Shown here: positions 1 through 6,747 of the stretch, piece after piece
Layout of the letters: each line of letters begins with the position of its first letter
How positions within the stretch are numbered: position 1 is the stretch's first letter
Assembly (NCBI RefSeq): GCF_015461805.1
Contig: NZ_JACVZE010000006.1
Span: forward strand, 186,001 to 250,000
DNA length: 64,000 nt
From: Pseudomonas pisciculturae
GTDB taxonomy: Bacteria > Pseudomonadota > Gammaproteobacteria > Pseudomonadales > Pseudomonadaceae
Reading direction: 5' to 3'
The notes under the pieces: model-generated
Told to the model about the DNA's origin: nothing
Seen by the model: only the letters and a program-made list of their open reading frames with translations
Database searches by the model: none
Program-made: the position numbers and the translations under genes

Positions 1-207
1 AAGGAGCGGCACAACGATCATAGACCCCGCTGCGACCGCCCCTAAGGCCATCACGGTGGATGAGTCGACGCCTGGCATCATTGAGCCGCCTATAGCGCCT
101 AGCGTGGCCAGATCGCTTATAGCGCCTTCGGTAGAACAGCCACTAAGACCTGCAAGGCAGGAGGCAACGGCTAAATTACGGACCGACTTCGAGACCTGTA
201 CGAGCAT
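1..207 (-). CDS. Putative lipoprotein, partial (C-terminus beyond left edge)
   Basis: A reading frame is open from an ATG at 207 leftward to the window edge (69 codons, no stop). The first 26 residues form a bacterial lipoprotein signal: basic residues, a hydrophobic core and the lipobox LSGC. After it comes a Gly/Ala-rich stretch with a hydrophobic segment (MALGAVAAGSMIVVPLL). A GGGGG run about 7 bases upstream could serve as ribosome-binding site. It lies downstream of the DUF3037 terminator and so is probably a separate transcription unit. Family unknown. It may belong to the prophage or to the flanking chromosome. Confidence 0.5.
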   Translation of the reverse strand, partial: MLVQVSKSVRNLAVASCLAGLSGCSTEGAISDLATLGAIGGSMMPGVDSSTVMALGAVAAGSMIVVPLL

Positions 208-380
208 TGCAACCCCCGGGGTGATTGACGATACGCACTCGTATCTGGGCGCATCATGGCTATTCGCCCCTATTTTGTATACGGCTAGAATCGTCAGATT
301 TCTTTGGGCCGGACGCTATACGTCAGCGCCTATCACAAACCACAGGATGGCCGGATTCAGGTTCGGAAGACGAAGGGCAG

Positions 381-409
381 ATACAACAAGCCCGGCGCTG
401 GGCCGGGCT
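381..409 (-). terminator. Probable terminator of the leftward lysogeny operon
   Basis: On the minus strand an 8-bp stem, AGCCCGGC / GCCGGGCT, with a 5-base loop is followed by TTGTTGT. It lies 17 bases past the stop of the DUF3037 gene. The U-tract is interrupted, so strength is uncertain. Confidence 0.5.
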
Positions 410-425
410 GTCGAGGGTGAGGGAT

Positions 426-1301
426 TTACGCAACTCTGGAAGACCACCAAGCGATAGTCTTTGCAGCAAGATCATCTGTAGAGGGCGCTCGGATTACTTC
501 AATACCGGAGCGCTCAAGGCGGTCTAGCTGCTTTTCGATGACGTCTGAAACTCTTCTGAACTCCAAGCGATCCATTCCGCTTTTTTCAGTCGGGACCAGG
601 ATCGACAGCGCGCCGTTTCGGTCTGTGTTGCTAGTGACGAGTCCTAAATCGGATGAGGCTTGCAAAATATTCTTCTCAGCGACCACTGGGCTTTTGTACC
701 ACACAGATACAACTGACCCCACGGCAGATGAGCTGAGCAGCGGCACATCTACATCCAGCGTCCCATTCTTCAGGCGTAGCCGATAGCGGTCTTCTTGAAT
801 TATTGCAGAAGCATCCAGGTCCATTTTCTGTCTCATTATTTGAAACAGGCTGTCTCGAAGTTTTGGCGTGGATGTATATCGGAATGCATCATTTTTTGTT
901 CCGCTTTTCGGTCGACCTAGAGTCACGACATCGTCAAAGAAACTACTCACGACTGCTTCGGGGTTCTCGCCAGATGCAAAAAGGCTAGGCCCAAGCCTGA
1001 CATTGCTGCTTATAGCGTCAGGGAGATGCTTGCGGCTATCAAAAATGAAGTCCTCAATGTCATGAAGGTAATGAGTCAGGTCTTTTACGCTGACTCGATT
1101 ACCATATAGGCATTTGACGCGGTCGAAGGTATCAAGGACGCGCACCTCAACCTTATCTTCGTGTGCGAAAACAACCCCCACATTCAAGTATTCCCCTGTG
1201 TCTTGATCGAGACACATTTGAATGCTGCGCCAGTGACCGTTCACGCGCAGCGGCACAGCCGCGTCGGCGACTCTCTGCTTCATCCTTGCGAGAATAGTCA
1301 T
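426..1301 (-). CDS. DUF3037 domain protein, partner of HipA-like kinase
   Basis: This 291-residue soluble protein has the N-terminal pattern of DUF3037 proteins, including GEYLNVGVVF at about residues 36-45. It has no signal peptide or membrane segment. Its ATG overlaps the stop of the upstream kinase gene by four bases, so the two are probably translationally coupled. DUF3037 and HipA-like kinase genes are, to my recollection, commonly adjacent in bacteria, but the biochemical role of DUF3037 is not known to me. An antidote, adaptor or substrate role is inference from the pairing. It is the last gene of the leftward run that starts with the repressor and is followed by a hairpin at 381-409. 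Confidence 0.72.
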   Translation of the reverse strand: MTILARMKQRVADAAVPLRVNGHWRSIQMCLDQDTGEYLNVGVVFAHEDKVEVRVLDTFDRVKCLYGNRVSVKDLTHYLHDIEDFIFDSRKHLPDAISSNVRLGPSLFASGENPEAVVSSFFDDVVTLGRPKSGTKNDAFRYTSTPKLRDSLFQIMRQKMDLDASAIIQEDRYRLRLKNGTLDVDVPLLSSSAVGSVVSVWYKSPVVAEKNILQASSDLGLVTSNTDRNGALSILVPTEKSGMDRLEFRRVSDVIEKQLDRLERSGIEVIRAPSTDDLAAKTIAWWSSRVA

Positions 1302-2173
1302 ATCATCAGGCCTACTTGGGGCGTGTAGTGGCTCGGTTCCAGCCTCGAAGACAAGAAGTCTAGCACCTGTGTGACTTCTGTAGGATCCATGAATTCATTC
1401 AAAACGCTCTCTGCCTTGATCTTTCCTTCCGATTTCCAGGCCAGGGAGAACGCTTTGTAAGCCATGCTGCGAGCGGATCGGATCGGTGTCTTGGTGCTCC
1501 AGTTAGGAATCCGGCCGTCTATTAATTCTATAAGGGCGTTACGCAACTCAAGCGGGCTGGTGGCGAGTAATTCTGGTGCCCACGATGGGTGCCTAAAGAT
1601 GCGACCATGGTCTATCAGCGTCAGTTCGCCACTTGGGCCTCCGAGTAGATTTCCCAAATGGCGATCGCTGTTCTCCGTCCACTCATCGAATGAAACGATT
1701 CCAGGGACTGATTTGTGCGTGGAGAGGTCGGATGCGATTCTAGATAAGTTTTTCAGTCGTAGAACTTCCGGGGCATCGGACGGGCACTCGGTCATCAATG
1801 CAGGGTGCCTCATATCCTCAGAAAACCAGGCAAAGTATTCATCCTGTCGTCGGCCATCAGGCGTTTGATTGATCAGCCTATTAAGGGCGGCGGCGGGAAT
1901 CTGATCATGCTGGAGAATAATTACTCCTGCGTTACTTGCCACGGAGAACCCGCAAACCCGGCCAAGCGCGTAGCCAAGTGCCTCGCTAACAATGGATCTA
2001 TTTTCAACGACATCGCCGCCGGGGATAGGGGTATGGGTAGGAAAGGGTTTGATGTAGCAGCGAACGCTGGCTGAATTAACCTCAATCTTTCCTCTAAAAA
2101 TTGCGTTTTCACCGGAGGACTCTGCATCTCTTAGCGGGCCCAAAAATGCATAACTGCCTAATATTTCGAACAT
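1298..2173 (-). CDS. HipA-like Ser/Thr kinase
   Basis: This 291-residue protein resembles the stand-alone HipA-like kinases (HipA_2 type). The catalytic core is intact: NSDRHLGN at residues 168-175 supplies the catalytic Asp170 and metal-binding Asn175, and IDHG at 187-190 supplies the second metal-binding Asp188. Lys42 is a candidate ATP-binding lysine. HipA kinases phosphorylate proteins such as GltX and arrest growth; the target here is unknown. The ATG at 2173 was chosen because AAGGA lies about 7 bases upstream; a TTG two codons earlier overlaps that site. There is no HipB-like HTH gene next to it. The partner is the DUF3037 gene, overlapping by 4 bases. Co-orientation with the repressor suggests expression in the lysogen. 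Confidence 0.75.
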   Translation of the reverse strand: MFEILGSYAFLGPLRDAESSGENAIFRGKIEVNSASVRCYIKPFPTHTPIPGGDVVENRSIVSEALGYALGRVCGFSVASNAGVIILQHDQIPAAALNRLINQTPDGRRQDEYFAWFSEDMRHPALMTECPSDAPEVLRLKNLSRIASDLSTHKSVPGIVSFDEWTENSDRHLGNLLGGPSGELTLIDHGRIFRHPSWAPELLATSPLELRNALIELIDGRIPNWSTKTPIRSARSMAYKAFSLAWKSEGKIKAESVLNEFMDPTEVTQVLDFLSSRLEPSHYTPQVGLMI

Positions 2174-2241
2174 TTTCAATCCTTGATATTTTAGTTTTCG
2201 GATCAGGCGCTGCTAGAGTTCGGGGTGCGCATGCTGTTGGA

Positions 2242-2475
2242 TTATTTCCCCCACCTTCCATCAATCGCCACACCATAAAAGTGATTCAGCGCTATCAGCT
2301 CAACCACCGCCACGATGGCGCAGAGCACAACGAAGCCAGGGCTGAAGACTCGCTTGCGGTTGGATGAGCTGCCCTCCGGCCAAATGCCAGCTTCAGCTGT
2401 GAAAACCACCATGAGCGCCAGCCAGGCCCAGACCCAAAACTTGCTCCAAAAGCTTTGCTCTCGCCATGCAGTCAT
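2242..2475 (-). CDS. Small inner-membrane protein
   Basis: This 77-residue protein has two predicted membrane segments, at about residues 10-30 (FWVWAWLALMVVFTAEAGIW) and 47-66 (FSPGFVVLCAIVAVVELIAL), joined by a short basic loop. Its start overlaps the stop of the upstream lipoprotein gene by four bases, so the two are probably made together. Family not recognised. A two-gene membrane/lipoprotein unit next to a prophage repressor would fit superinfection exclusion, but this is inference from position. Confidence 0.55.
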   Translation of the reverse strand: MTAWREQSFWSKFWVWAWLALMVVFTAEAGIWPEGSSSNRKRVFSPGFVVLCAIVAVVELIALNHFYGVAIDGRWGK

Positions 2476-2690
2476 TTGCGTTGTTCCGTGTCCCGCTTGG
2501 TGCGGCAGTCTTCGCCCGTTTCGCGCTGAGCGGGTGGCGATCCCTGCTGCTCGAGGAGTAGCCGTTCGGATTCCTCGTACTCCCGCTCCGTCATTGGCAT
2601 ATTGCCTTTGGGGAGGAGAGGGGGCGGTTGCTTATGGCTACTGCACCCGGCAAGCGAGACCAGGGCAAAAAACGTAATTATGGTTTTCAT
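2472..2690 (-). CDS. Small lipoprotein
   Basis: This 72-residue protein begins with a classic lipoprotein signal ending in LAGC at residues 13-16 (cleavage before Cys16). The mature part is short, charged and Pro/Glu-rich, with no recognisable domain. The residue after the cysteine is Ser, which favours outer-membrane sorting. It precedes the small membrane protein by a 4-base overlap, in the leftward run behind the repressor. Function unknown. Confidence 0.6.
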   Translation of the reverse strand: MKTIITFFALVSLAGCSSHKQPPPLLPKGNMPMTEREYEESERLLLEQQGSPPAQRETGEDCRTKRDTEQRK

Positions 2691-2743
2691 TACCTATCCT
2701 TGGTGTCGAAAGGGGCGCTCCCCCGCATCTGTTTCTGCCTGTC

Positions 2744-2983
2744 CTACTCAGACTTAGCTCGCGCAATTCTCCCTGCCCGAACTTCTTCCGCATACCCCGT
2801 CAGCTTGTCCTCGGTTTCCTGAAACGAGAAGGCGATCTTCATCAGATCGTTGGCACCTTGCTCATCACCGGCCGCCAGCATTCGCTTCGCCACGCCGAAC
2901 AAGTCAACGCCTGCCCACTTAAGGGTTGCCGCCGCCTCTTTCAGGTCGCGGCGCAGTTGCTGGTTGGGTTTGGTTAAGGCCAT
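2744..2983 (-). CDS. Small helical phage protein, unknown function
   Basis: This 79-residue cytosolic protein is rich in Ala, Lys and Glu and is predicted to be helical (LRRDLKEAAATLKWAGVDLFG). The frame extends upstream, but the ATG at 2983, four bases past the repressor stop codon, is the natural start because the longer version would sit inside the repressor gene. The tight spacing makes it part of the repressor transcript. Not recognised as a named family. Confidence 0.6.
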   Translation of the reverse strand: MALTKPNQQLRRDLKEAAATLKWAGVDLFGVAKRMLAAGDEQGANDLMKIAFSFQETEDKLTGYAEEVRAGRIARAKSE

Positions 2984-2987
2984 GACG

Positions 2988-3824
2988 TCACACCGGTTGT
3001 CCGTTCCACACGTAAAGCACCCGAGCCAGGATATGGGTGTCATCCACTCGGATGTCCTCGGGGTCATGGTGCTTGTTGTCCGAGATCATCCTGAAGCGGT
3101 CCTTGCCTTTCTTTTGCAGGCGCTTCACGTACAGCATTTCGTCATGGGAGAAGAGGTAGATCCCGTCCCCGGTGAACTCCCGGATTGTGATGTCAACGAG
3201 CAGGGGGTCGCGATCCTTGATCGTCGGGGCCATCGACTGACCCCAGCCGGTGATCATCTTGAGGTGGAAATGCTCTTTGAACGTGACGCCCAGGTCGCGC
3301 AGATGTTTGGGGCTGACCCTTATGTCCTGGAGCATTTCCGGGTATTCGTGCGGGATCTGGCCACCGCCCATCGCAGCGCGCACGTCGTAGTGGGCAATCC
3401 ACACCTCGTCACCAACCTGGCCCGGGCGAGAAAAGTCGACGGTAATGACGTTGCTCGTCTCGTCCGCCGCCGCGATGATCCGGTCACGAGCGGCACTAGT
3501 TAATCCTTTGACCTTCGAAAGCATCCGCTTTATCTGCTCTGCCGCAGTTTGTGCTGACTGCGCGTCCGGCTGCTCGTCCGAAAAACGTCCGTCAACTGAC
3601 TCTATCGACTCGCCTTGCGACATGGAATCGAACCAACCTCTGGGCAGCTTCTCGATCGCCTCAATTCTCCGCGCTACGTCGTCTCCCAAATTCTTCGCAG
3701 TCTTGTCCGACAAAATCTGACTCAAGTGCGCAGGGGCCATCCCCCAGCGCTCGGCGCACGCGCCTTTTCGCTGGGTTCCTATGAGGCTGATTAGTTTCTG
3801 CTTACGAATCGCATAAATATCCAT
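2988..3824 (-). CDS. CI/LexA-type prophage repressor (HTH + S24 peptidase fold)
   Basis: With the ATG at 3824 this is a 278-residue protein. Residues 1-60 form an HTH (GACAERWGMAPAHLSQIL resembles the recognition region of phage repressors). Residues 140-278 form the S24 peptidase-like dimerisation domain, with the Ser197 (GQSMAPTI) and Lys234 (LYVKRL) dyad in place. No Ala-Gly or Cys-Gly dipeptide is visible in the linker, so RecA-stimulated self-cleavage at the usual site is doubtful. A longer form could start at a TTG at 3869, preceded by AAGGA, but then an operator palindrome would lie in its coding region. It is divergent from the Cro-like gene, with operators between. Confidence 0.9.
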   Translation of the reverse strand: MDIYAIRKQKLISLIGTQRKGACAERWGMAPAHLSQILSDKTAKNLGDDVARRIEAIEKLPRGWFDSMSQGESIESVDGRFSDEQPDAQSAQTAAEQIKRMLSKVKGLTSAARDRIIAAADETSNVITVDFSRPGQVGDEVWIAHYDVRAAMGGGQIPHEYPEMLQDIRVSPKHLRDLGVTFKEHFHLKMITGWGQSMAPTIKDRDPLLVDITIREFTGDGIYLFSHDEMLYVKRLQKKGKDRFRMISDNKHHDPEDIRVDDTHILARVLYVWNGQPV

Positions 3825-3843
3825 GCGGGCAAGAATGCCAGCG

Positions 3844-3911
3844 TTTAGCTCAATGCTAAATGTGCTCAAAGCTAAATATTCCTTGCTACGATATTAGCCA
3901 TAAGCTAAATT
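3844..3911. promoter_or_regulatory. Repressor/Cro operator region with divergent promoters
   Basis: Two clear 16-17 bp palindromes of the form TTAGC-N5-GCTAA lie at 3844-3860 and 3893-3909, and a degraded copy at about 3861-3876. A rightward promoter fits TTGCTA at 3883-3888 and TAAATT at 3906-3911 with a 17-bp spacer, and straddles the right-hand palindrome. A weaker leftward promoter (TTATGG, 17 bp, AATATT) would drive the repressor. Three sites between divergent repressor genes is the lambdoid arrangement; protein binding is inferred. Confidence 0.7.
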
Positions 3912-3936
3912 TCTCCTATGTTTAAGGAGAGATCCC

Positions 3937-4173
3937 ATGAATGACCATCTGCGTGACTGGCTCGCCAGCGCTTCAAACGAACGGCGCCTGTCAGTGGCCG
4001 CCGCTGCTAAGACGACGGTAGGCCACCTCTGGCAGTTGGCAGGTGGCCACCGAAAGGCCTCGGCCGATCTGGCGGAGCGCCTTCAAGACGCATCTGGGGG
4101 CGAGATCACCATCGCAGGTCTCCGCCCCGATCTTCTCGACCTGGCGCACAAAGTCCTGCGCGGCGCCGCCTGA
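3937..4173 (+). CDS. Cro/YdaS-like transcriptional regulator
   Basis: This 78-residue protein is predicted to be a small HTH: LSVAAAAKTTVGHLWQLAGGHRKAS has the spacing of a YdaS/Cro recognition helix. It is the first rightward gene after the operator region, divergent from the repressor, where Cro sits in lambdoid phages. A strong AAGGAGAG site lies 7-8 bases before the ATG. By analogy it would repress the lysogeny promoter and start the early programme. Confidence 0.75.
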   Translation: MNDHLRDWLASASNERRLSVAAAAKTTVGHLWQLAGGHRKASADLAERLQDASGGEITIAGLRPDLLDLAHKVLRGAA

Positions 4174-4223
4174 CATCCCTTTTCGCCGTTCCATTGAAGC
4201 CAGATTAGAAGAGAGCAGTCCCC

Positions 4224-4838
4224 ATGCAAACGTCCAGTTCCAGACACACCGTACAAACCCGTGATCAGGTGCTGGTCGCCCATGCTCAAAACCAGATCGC
4301 CCGCACCAGCTTGAGCCAGGACGACTTCGCCCAGGCGCTGAGTCGCGAGCTGCACCTGTCGATTCCTGATCGCGCCAAGAAGAAGGAAGTGCCGGATTTC
4401 AACTCGCCCGAACTGACAGGCGAAGTCGGCGAGTTCGTGAAGGCGACTAGCCGCTGGCTCAAGCGTGTACAGCGGTGGCTGAACGGCGATCAAGAAATGC
4501 CGTCCTGGCTGGAGGAGTCATGGGTCTGCGCCCTTGAGCCTGAATATCGAGATCACTGCCTGAACGAGCTGGCAAGCCGCCACGGCTTGACCGGTGCCCG
4601 CCAGATGATCAGTGACCAATGCGCCAACAAGAGCTTCGGCGCACTGATCCGCGCCTTGGGCGATGTGATCGACACCGGCAGCGAAGTGTTTGACGACCAG
4701 GTGATGTGCGAGCAGGACCTGCCGCGCTTGCCAGCGTTCGCCAAGCAATGCCGCCAGGTTGAAGCGAAGGCGGGGGAGTTGCGCCGCAAGGCTGAGGCTC
4801 TGCTCAACGGCAAGCCGGCACTGAAATCAATCGCCTGA
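4224..4838 (+). CDS. Phage early protein, possible CII-like regulator
   Basis: This 204-residue soluble protein lies directly behind the Cro-like gene, where regulators such as CII occur. The sequence is mostly helical, with a positively charged central region (RWLKRVQRWL) and a C-terminal helix rich in Ala, Arg and Glu. I do not recognise a diagnostic motif; the CII-type regulatory role rests only on position. A terminator follows 17 bases after its stop, so the first early transcript may end here unless antiterminated. Confidence 0.6.
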   Translation: MQTSSSRHTVQTRDQVLVAHAQNQIARTSLSQDDFAQALSRELHLSIPDRAKKKEVPDFNSPELTGEVGEFVKATSRWLKRVQRWLNGDQEMPSWLEESWVCALEPEYRDHCLNELASRHGLTGARQMISDQCANKSFGALIRALGDVIDTGSEVFDDQVMCEQDLPRLPAFAKQCRQVEAKAGELRRKAEALLNGKPALKSIA

Positions 4839-4855
4839 ATTCCAGGCACAAAAAA

Positions 4856-4880
4856 GCCGACGGTCGAGGTCGGCTTTTTC
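4856..4880 (+). terminator. Rho-independent terminator
   Basis: Stem GCCGAC / GTCGGC with a 7-base loop, then TTTTT. It lies between the second early gene and the antirepressor gene. Flanking A-tracts make it potentially bidirectional. Confidence 0.8.
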
Positions 4881-4907
4881 TACAGCGGTAAACAACTGGA
4901 GCGAATC

Positions 4908-5768
4908 ATGCACCAACACACCGAATCGATCAATAGCCCCAACAATCCCGCGCCACGTTTTTCGCAATCGCAAAACGTGGCGCGGATTAAACCAGTGACA
5001 CCTTTCGACTTCCACGGCTTCCCCGTCCGCGTAATTGACGACGGCCACGGGGAGCCCTGGTTCATCGCCAAGGACATCGCCGAAGCCCAGGGCTACTCCA
5101 ACACGTCGAAGGCGATCAAAGCTCACTGCAAAGCGGTCAATACCTGCCATACCGAAATGGGAGGTCAGGTCCGTGCTGTGCAAATCATCCCTGAGCGCGA
5201 TCTCTACCGTCTGGTGATGAAATCCAAGCTACCCGCTGCTGAGCAGTTTGAGGAATGGGTTGTGGGCCAGGTGCTGCCGACCATTCGAAAGACCGGCTCT
5301 TACACCGTCCAGGAGACGAACAACTCCAAGGTCATTGGCGAACTCGCCATTCTGGAATGCTTCGATCGCCTGCTGAAGCCGGCGCCCTCCAGCAAGATGA
5401 TGATGCTCGCGCAGATCGCGCCCAACAACGGGCTGGATGCCAAATTTCTCCCGGGTTATGCCGTGGACGCCGCGCCTGACGCCGCTGGCGGCTCTTCGAT
5501 GCCAACCAAGGCAATCACCGCGCTTATCAAAGAACACGCCATCGCCAGCACAGCTCGCGCCTTCAACCTTGCTTTGGAGGCCCACGGCTTCCTCAAAGTC
5601 CTGCAGCGCAAAAACTCCAAACAGGAAACCGTCGACTTCTGGTCCGTGACCGAAAAGGGCATGGCCTACGGCAAGAACCTCACCAGCCCCCAATGCCCCC
5701 GCGAAACCCAACCTCACTGGTACGTGGATCGCTTCCTTGAATTGGCCGCTAAGGTCGGGAAGGCCTGA
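4908..5768 (+). CDS. BRO/Ant-type phage antirepressor
   Basis: This 286-residue protein has a BRO-N domain at about residues 30-135 (FDFHGFPVRVIDDGHGEPWF, AKDIAEAQGYSNTSKAI, then RDLYRLVMKSKLPAAEQFEEWV and LPTIRKTGSY). A separate C-terminal DNA-binding-like region includes LEAHGFLKVL. Such proteins counter phage repressors or act as DNA-binding regulators. The ATG at 4908 has GGAG 8 bases upstream. A GTG at 4995 would start nearer the BRO-N domain. Residues 14-26 are encoded by a perfect inverted repeat (4949-4984), so the N-terminal extension may be an insertion absorbed into the gene. Confidence 0.82.
   Translation: MHQHTESINSPNNPAPRFSQSQNVARIKPVTPFDFHGFPVRVIDDGHGEPWFIAKDIAEAQGYSNTSKAIKAHCKAVNTCHTEMGGQVRAVQIIPERDLYRLVMKSKLPAAEQFEEWVVGQVLPTIRKTGSYTVQETNNSKVIGELAILECFDRLLKPAPSSKMMMLAQIAPNNGLDAKFLPGYAVDAAPDAAGGSSMPTKAITALIKEHAIASTARAFNLALEAHGFLKVLQRKNSKQETVDFWSVTEKGMAYGKNLTSPQCPRETQPHWYVDRFLELAAKVGKA
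4949..4984. repeat. Dispersed hairpin repeat, copy 1
   Basis: A perfect 13-bp inverted repeat, CGCGCCACGTTTT and AAAACGTGGCGCG, is separated by 10 bases. It lies within the first codons of the antirepressor gene. A related copy is at 11909-11945. Both are followed 8-10 bases later by GTGAC. Confidence 0.7.
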
Positions 5769-5769
5769 C

Positions 5770-6747
5770 ATGCAATACACCGTCACGATTAACCAGGTGA
5801 AGGCGCTGGAGTGGGGGCTGAATTCTCAGCAGGCCCTGCTGTTCGCCTTCGTCTACGGTTGCCCGAGCTGGACCAAACCAATCAAGACTGATGATGGGAT
5901 CTTCTTCGCGCTGAGCAAGGCCAAGATTATCGAGGAGCTGCCGCTGCTCACCGATAAGCCAGACACCGCTTACCGCATGTTAAAGGCCCTGGAAGAGGCC
6001 GGTTTGATTGAGCTTTCAAGCACGTCAAACATCACGCTGTTCCGCCTGACCGAGAAGGCCGTCGAGTGGAACCAGAAGCTGGACGGGTCGGAAAAATATC
6101 CGACCCCACCAAACAACAAGGGTCGGAAAAAAATCCGATCTACCTCGGATAAATCTCCGAGCATGGTCGGAAAAAAATCCGGGCAAGGGTCGGATAAATC
6201 TCCGACAAATCAGGATACTAATCATCAGGATACAGATCAGGAAACCAGTCAGGACTTGCAGGACGCCACCGGCAAGCCGGCTCAGTCCCGCGGCTTGGTC
6301 CTGGTGGTGGATCGCACCGACACTCCACGGGTTGAGATCCCCGCCGACATGCCTGGCCCCAAAGACCAGGCCTGCAAAACCTTCAAGGTCTGGGCGAACT
6401 ACGCCATGGCCTACCGCAAGCGGTATAGCGCCTGGCCGGTGTGGAACGCCAAGGTCGGTGGTCAGCTCGGTCAATTGGTTGACCGCTTGGGTGCCGATGT
6501 CGCCCACCACGTCGCCGCCCACTTCTTGAAAACCAGCGACGCCGCCGTCCTGCGCAAGTGCCACAGCCTCAACGAGCTGCTGGTCAACGCCGAGAGCTAC
6601 CACACGCAGTGGGTGACTGGGCAGCGGGTCAACGGCACGACCGCCCGCCAGATGGAACGGACTGAGGCGAATCTCTCAGCAGCGGAGGAGGCTGCCCAGA
6701 TCGTTCTGGCTAAGCGCCAAGCAGGTGACCGCAATGAATACCTTTGA
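5770..6747 (+). CDS. O-like phage replication initiator
   Basis: This 325-residue protein has a winged-helix-like N-terminal part (residues 1-100: TAYRMLKALEEAGLIELSS), a low-complexity linker rich in Lys, Ser and Asp (about residues 105-165), and a helical C-terminal domain (KTFKVWANYAMAYRKRYSAWPVWNAKVGGQLGQLVDRLG). This matches lambda O and its relatives: N-terminal origin binding, C-terminal contact with the helicase-loading system. The linker is encoded by five palindromic iterons at 6088-6205, just as the lambda origin lies inside O. ATG 5770 follows the antirepressor stop by one base, with GGAAGG upstream. It should bind the iterons and open the origin. Confidence 0.72.
   Translation: MQYTVTINQVKALEWGLNSQQALLFAFVYGCPSWTKPIKTDDGIFFALSKAKIIEELPLLTDKPDTAYRMLKALEEAGLIELSSTSNITLFRLTEKAVEWNQKLDGSEKYPTPPNNKGRKKIRSTSDKSPSMVGKKSGQGSDKSPTNQDTNHQDTDQETSQDLQDATGKPAQSRGLVLVVDRTDTPRVEIPADMPGPKDQACKTFKVWANYAMAYRKRYSAWPVWNAKVGGQLGQLVDRLGADVAHHVAAHFLKTSDAAVLRKCHSLNELLVNAESYHTQWVTGQRVNGTTARQMERTEANLSAAEEAAQIVLAKRQAGDRNEYL
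6088..6205. repeat. Putative phage replication origin: five palindromic iterons
   Basis: Five 16-bp imperfect palindromes TCGGA-N6-TCCGA start at 6088, 6123, 6145, 6167 and 6190. The last four are spaced 22-23 bp, about two helical turns. The fourth has one mismatch in its right arm (TCCGG). The central six bases are A/T-rich. They lie inside the O-like gene and are followed by a more AT-rich stretch (6206-6245), as at lambda ori. Confidence 0.75.

Noticed and set aside
56..457. Plus-strand frame of 133 codons at the left edge
   Set aside because: It is antisense to the lipoprotein start (1-207) and to the terminator at 381-409, and has no ribosome-binding site or family.
6088..6205. CRISPR-like array
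   Set aside because: The repeats are 16-bp palindromes at 22-35 bp intervals inside a coding gene, with no room for spacers. They fit replication iterons.
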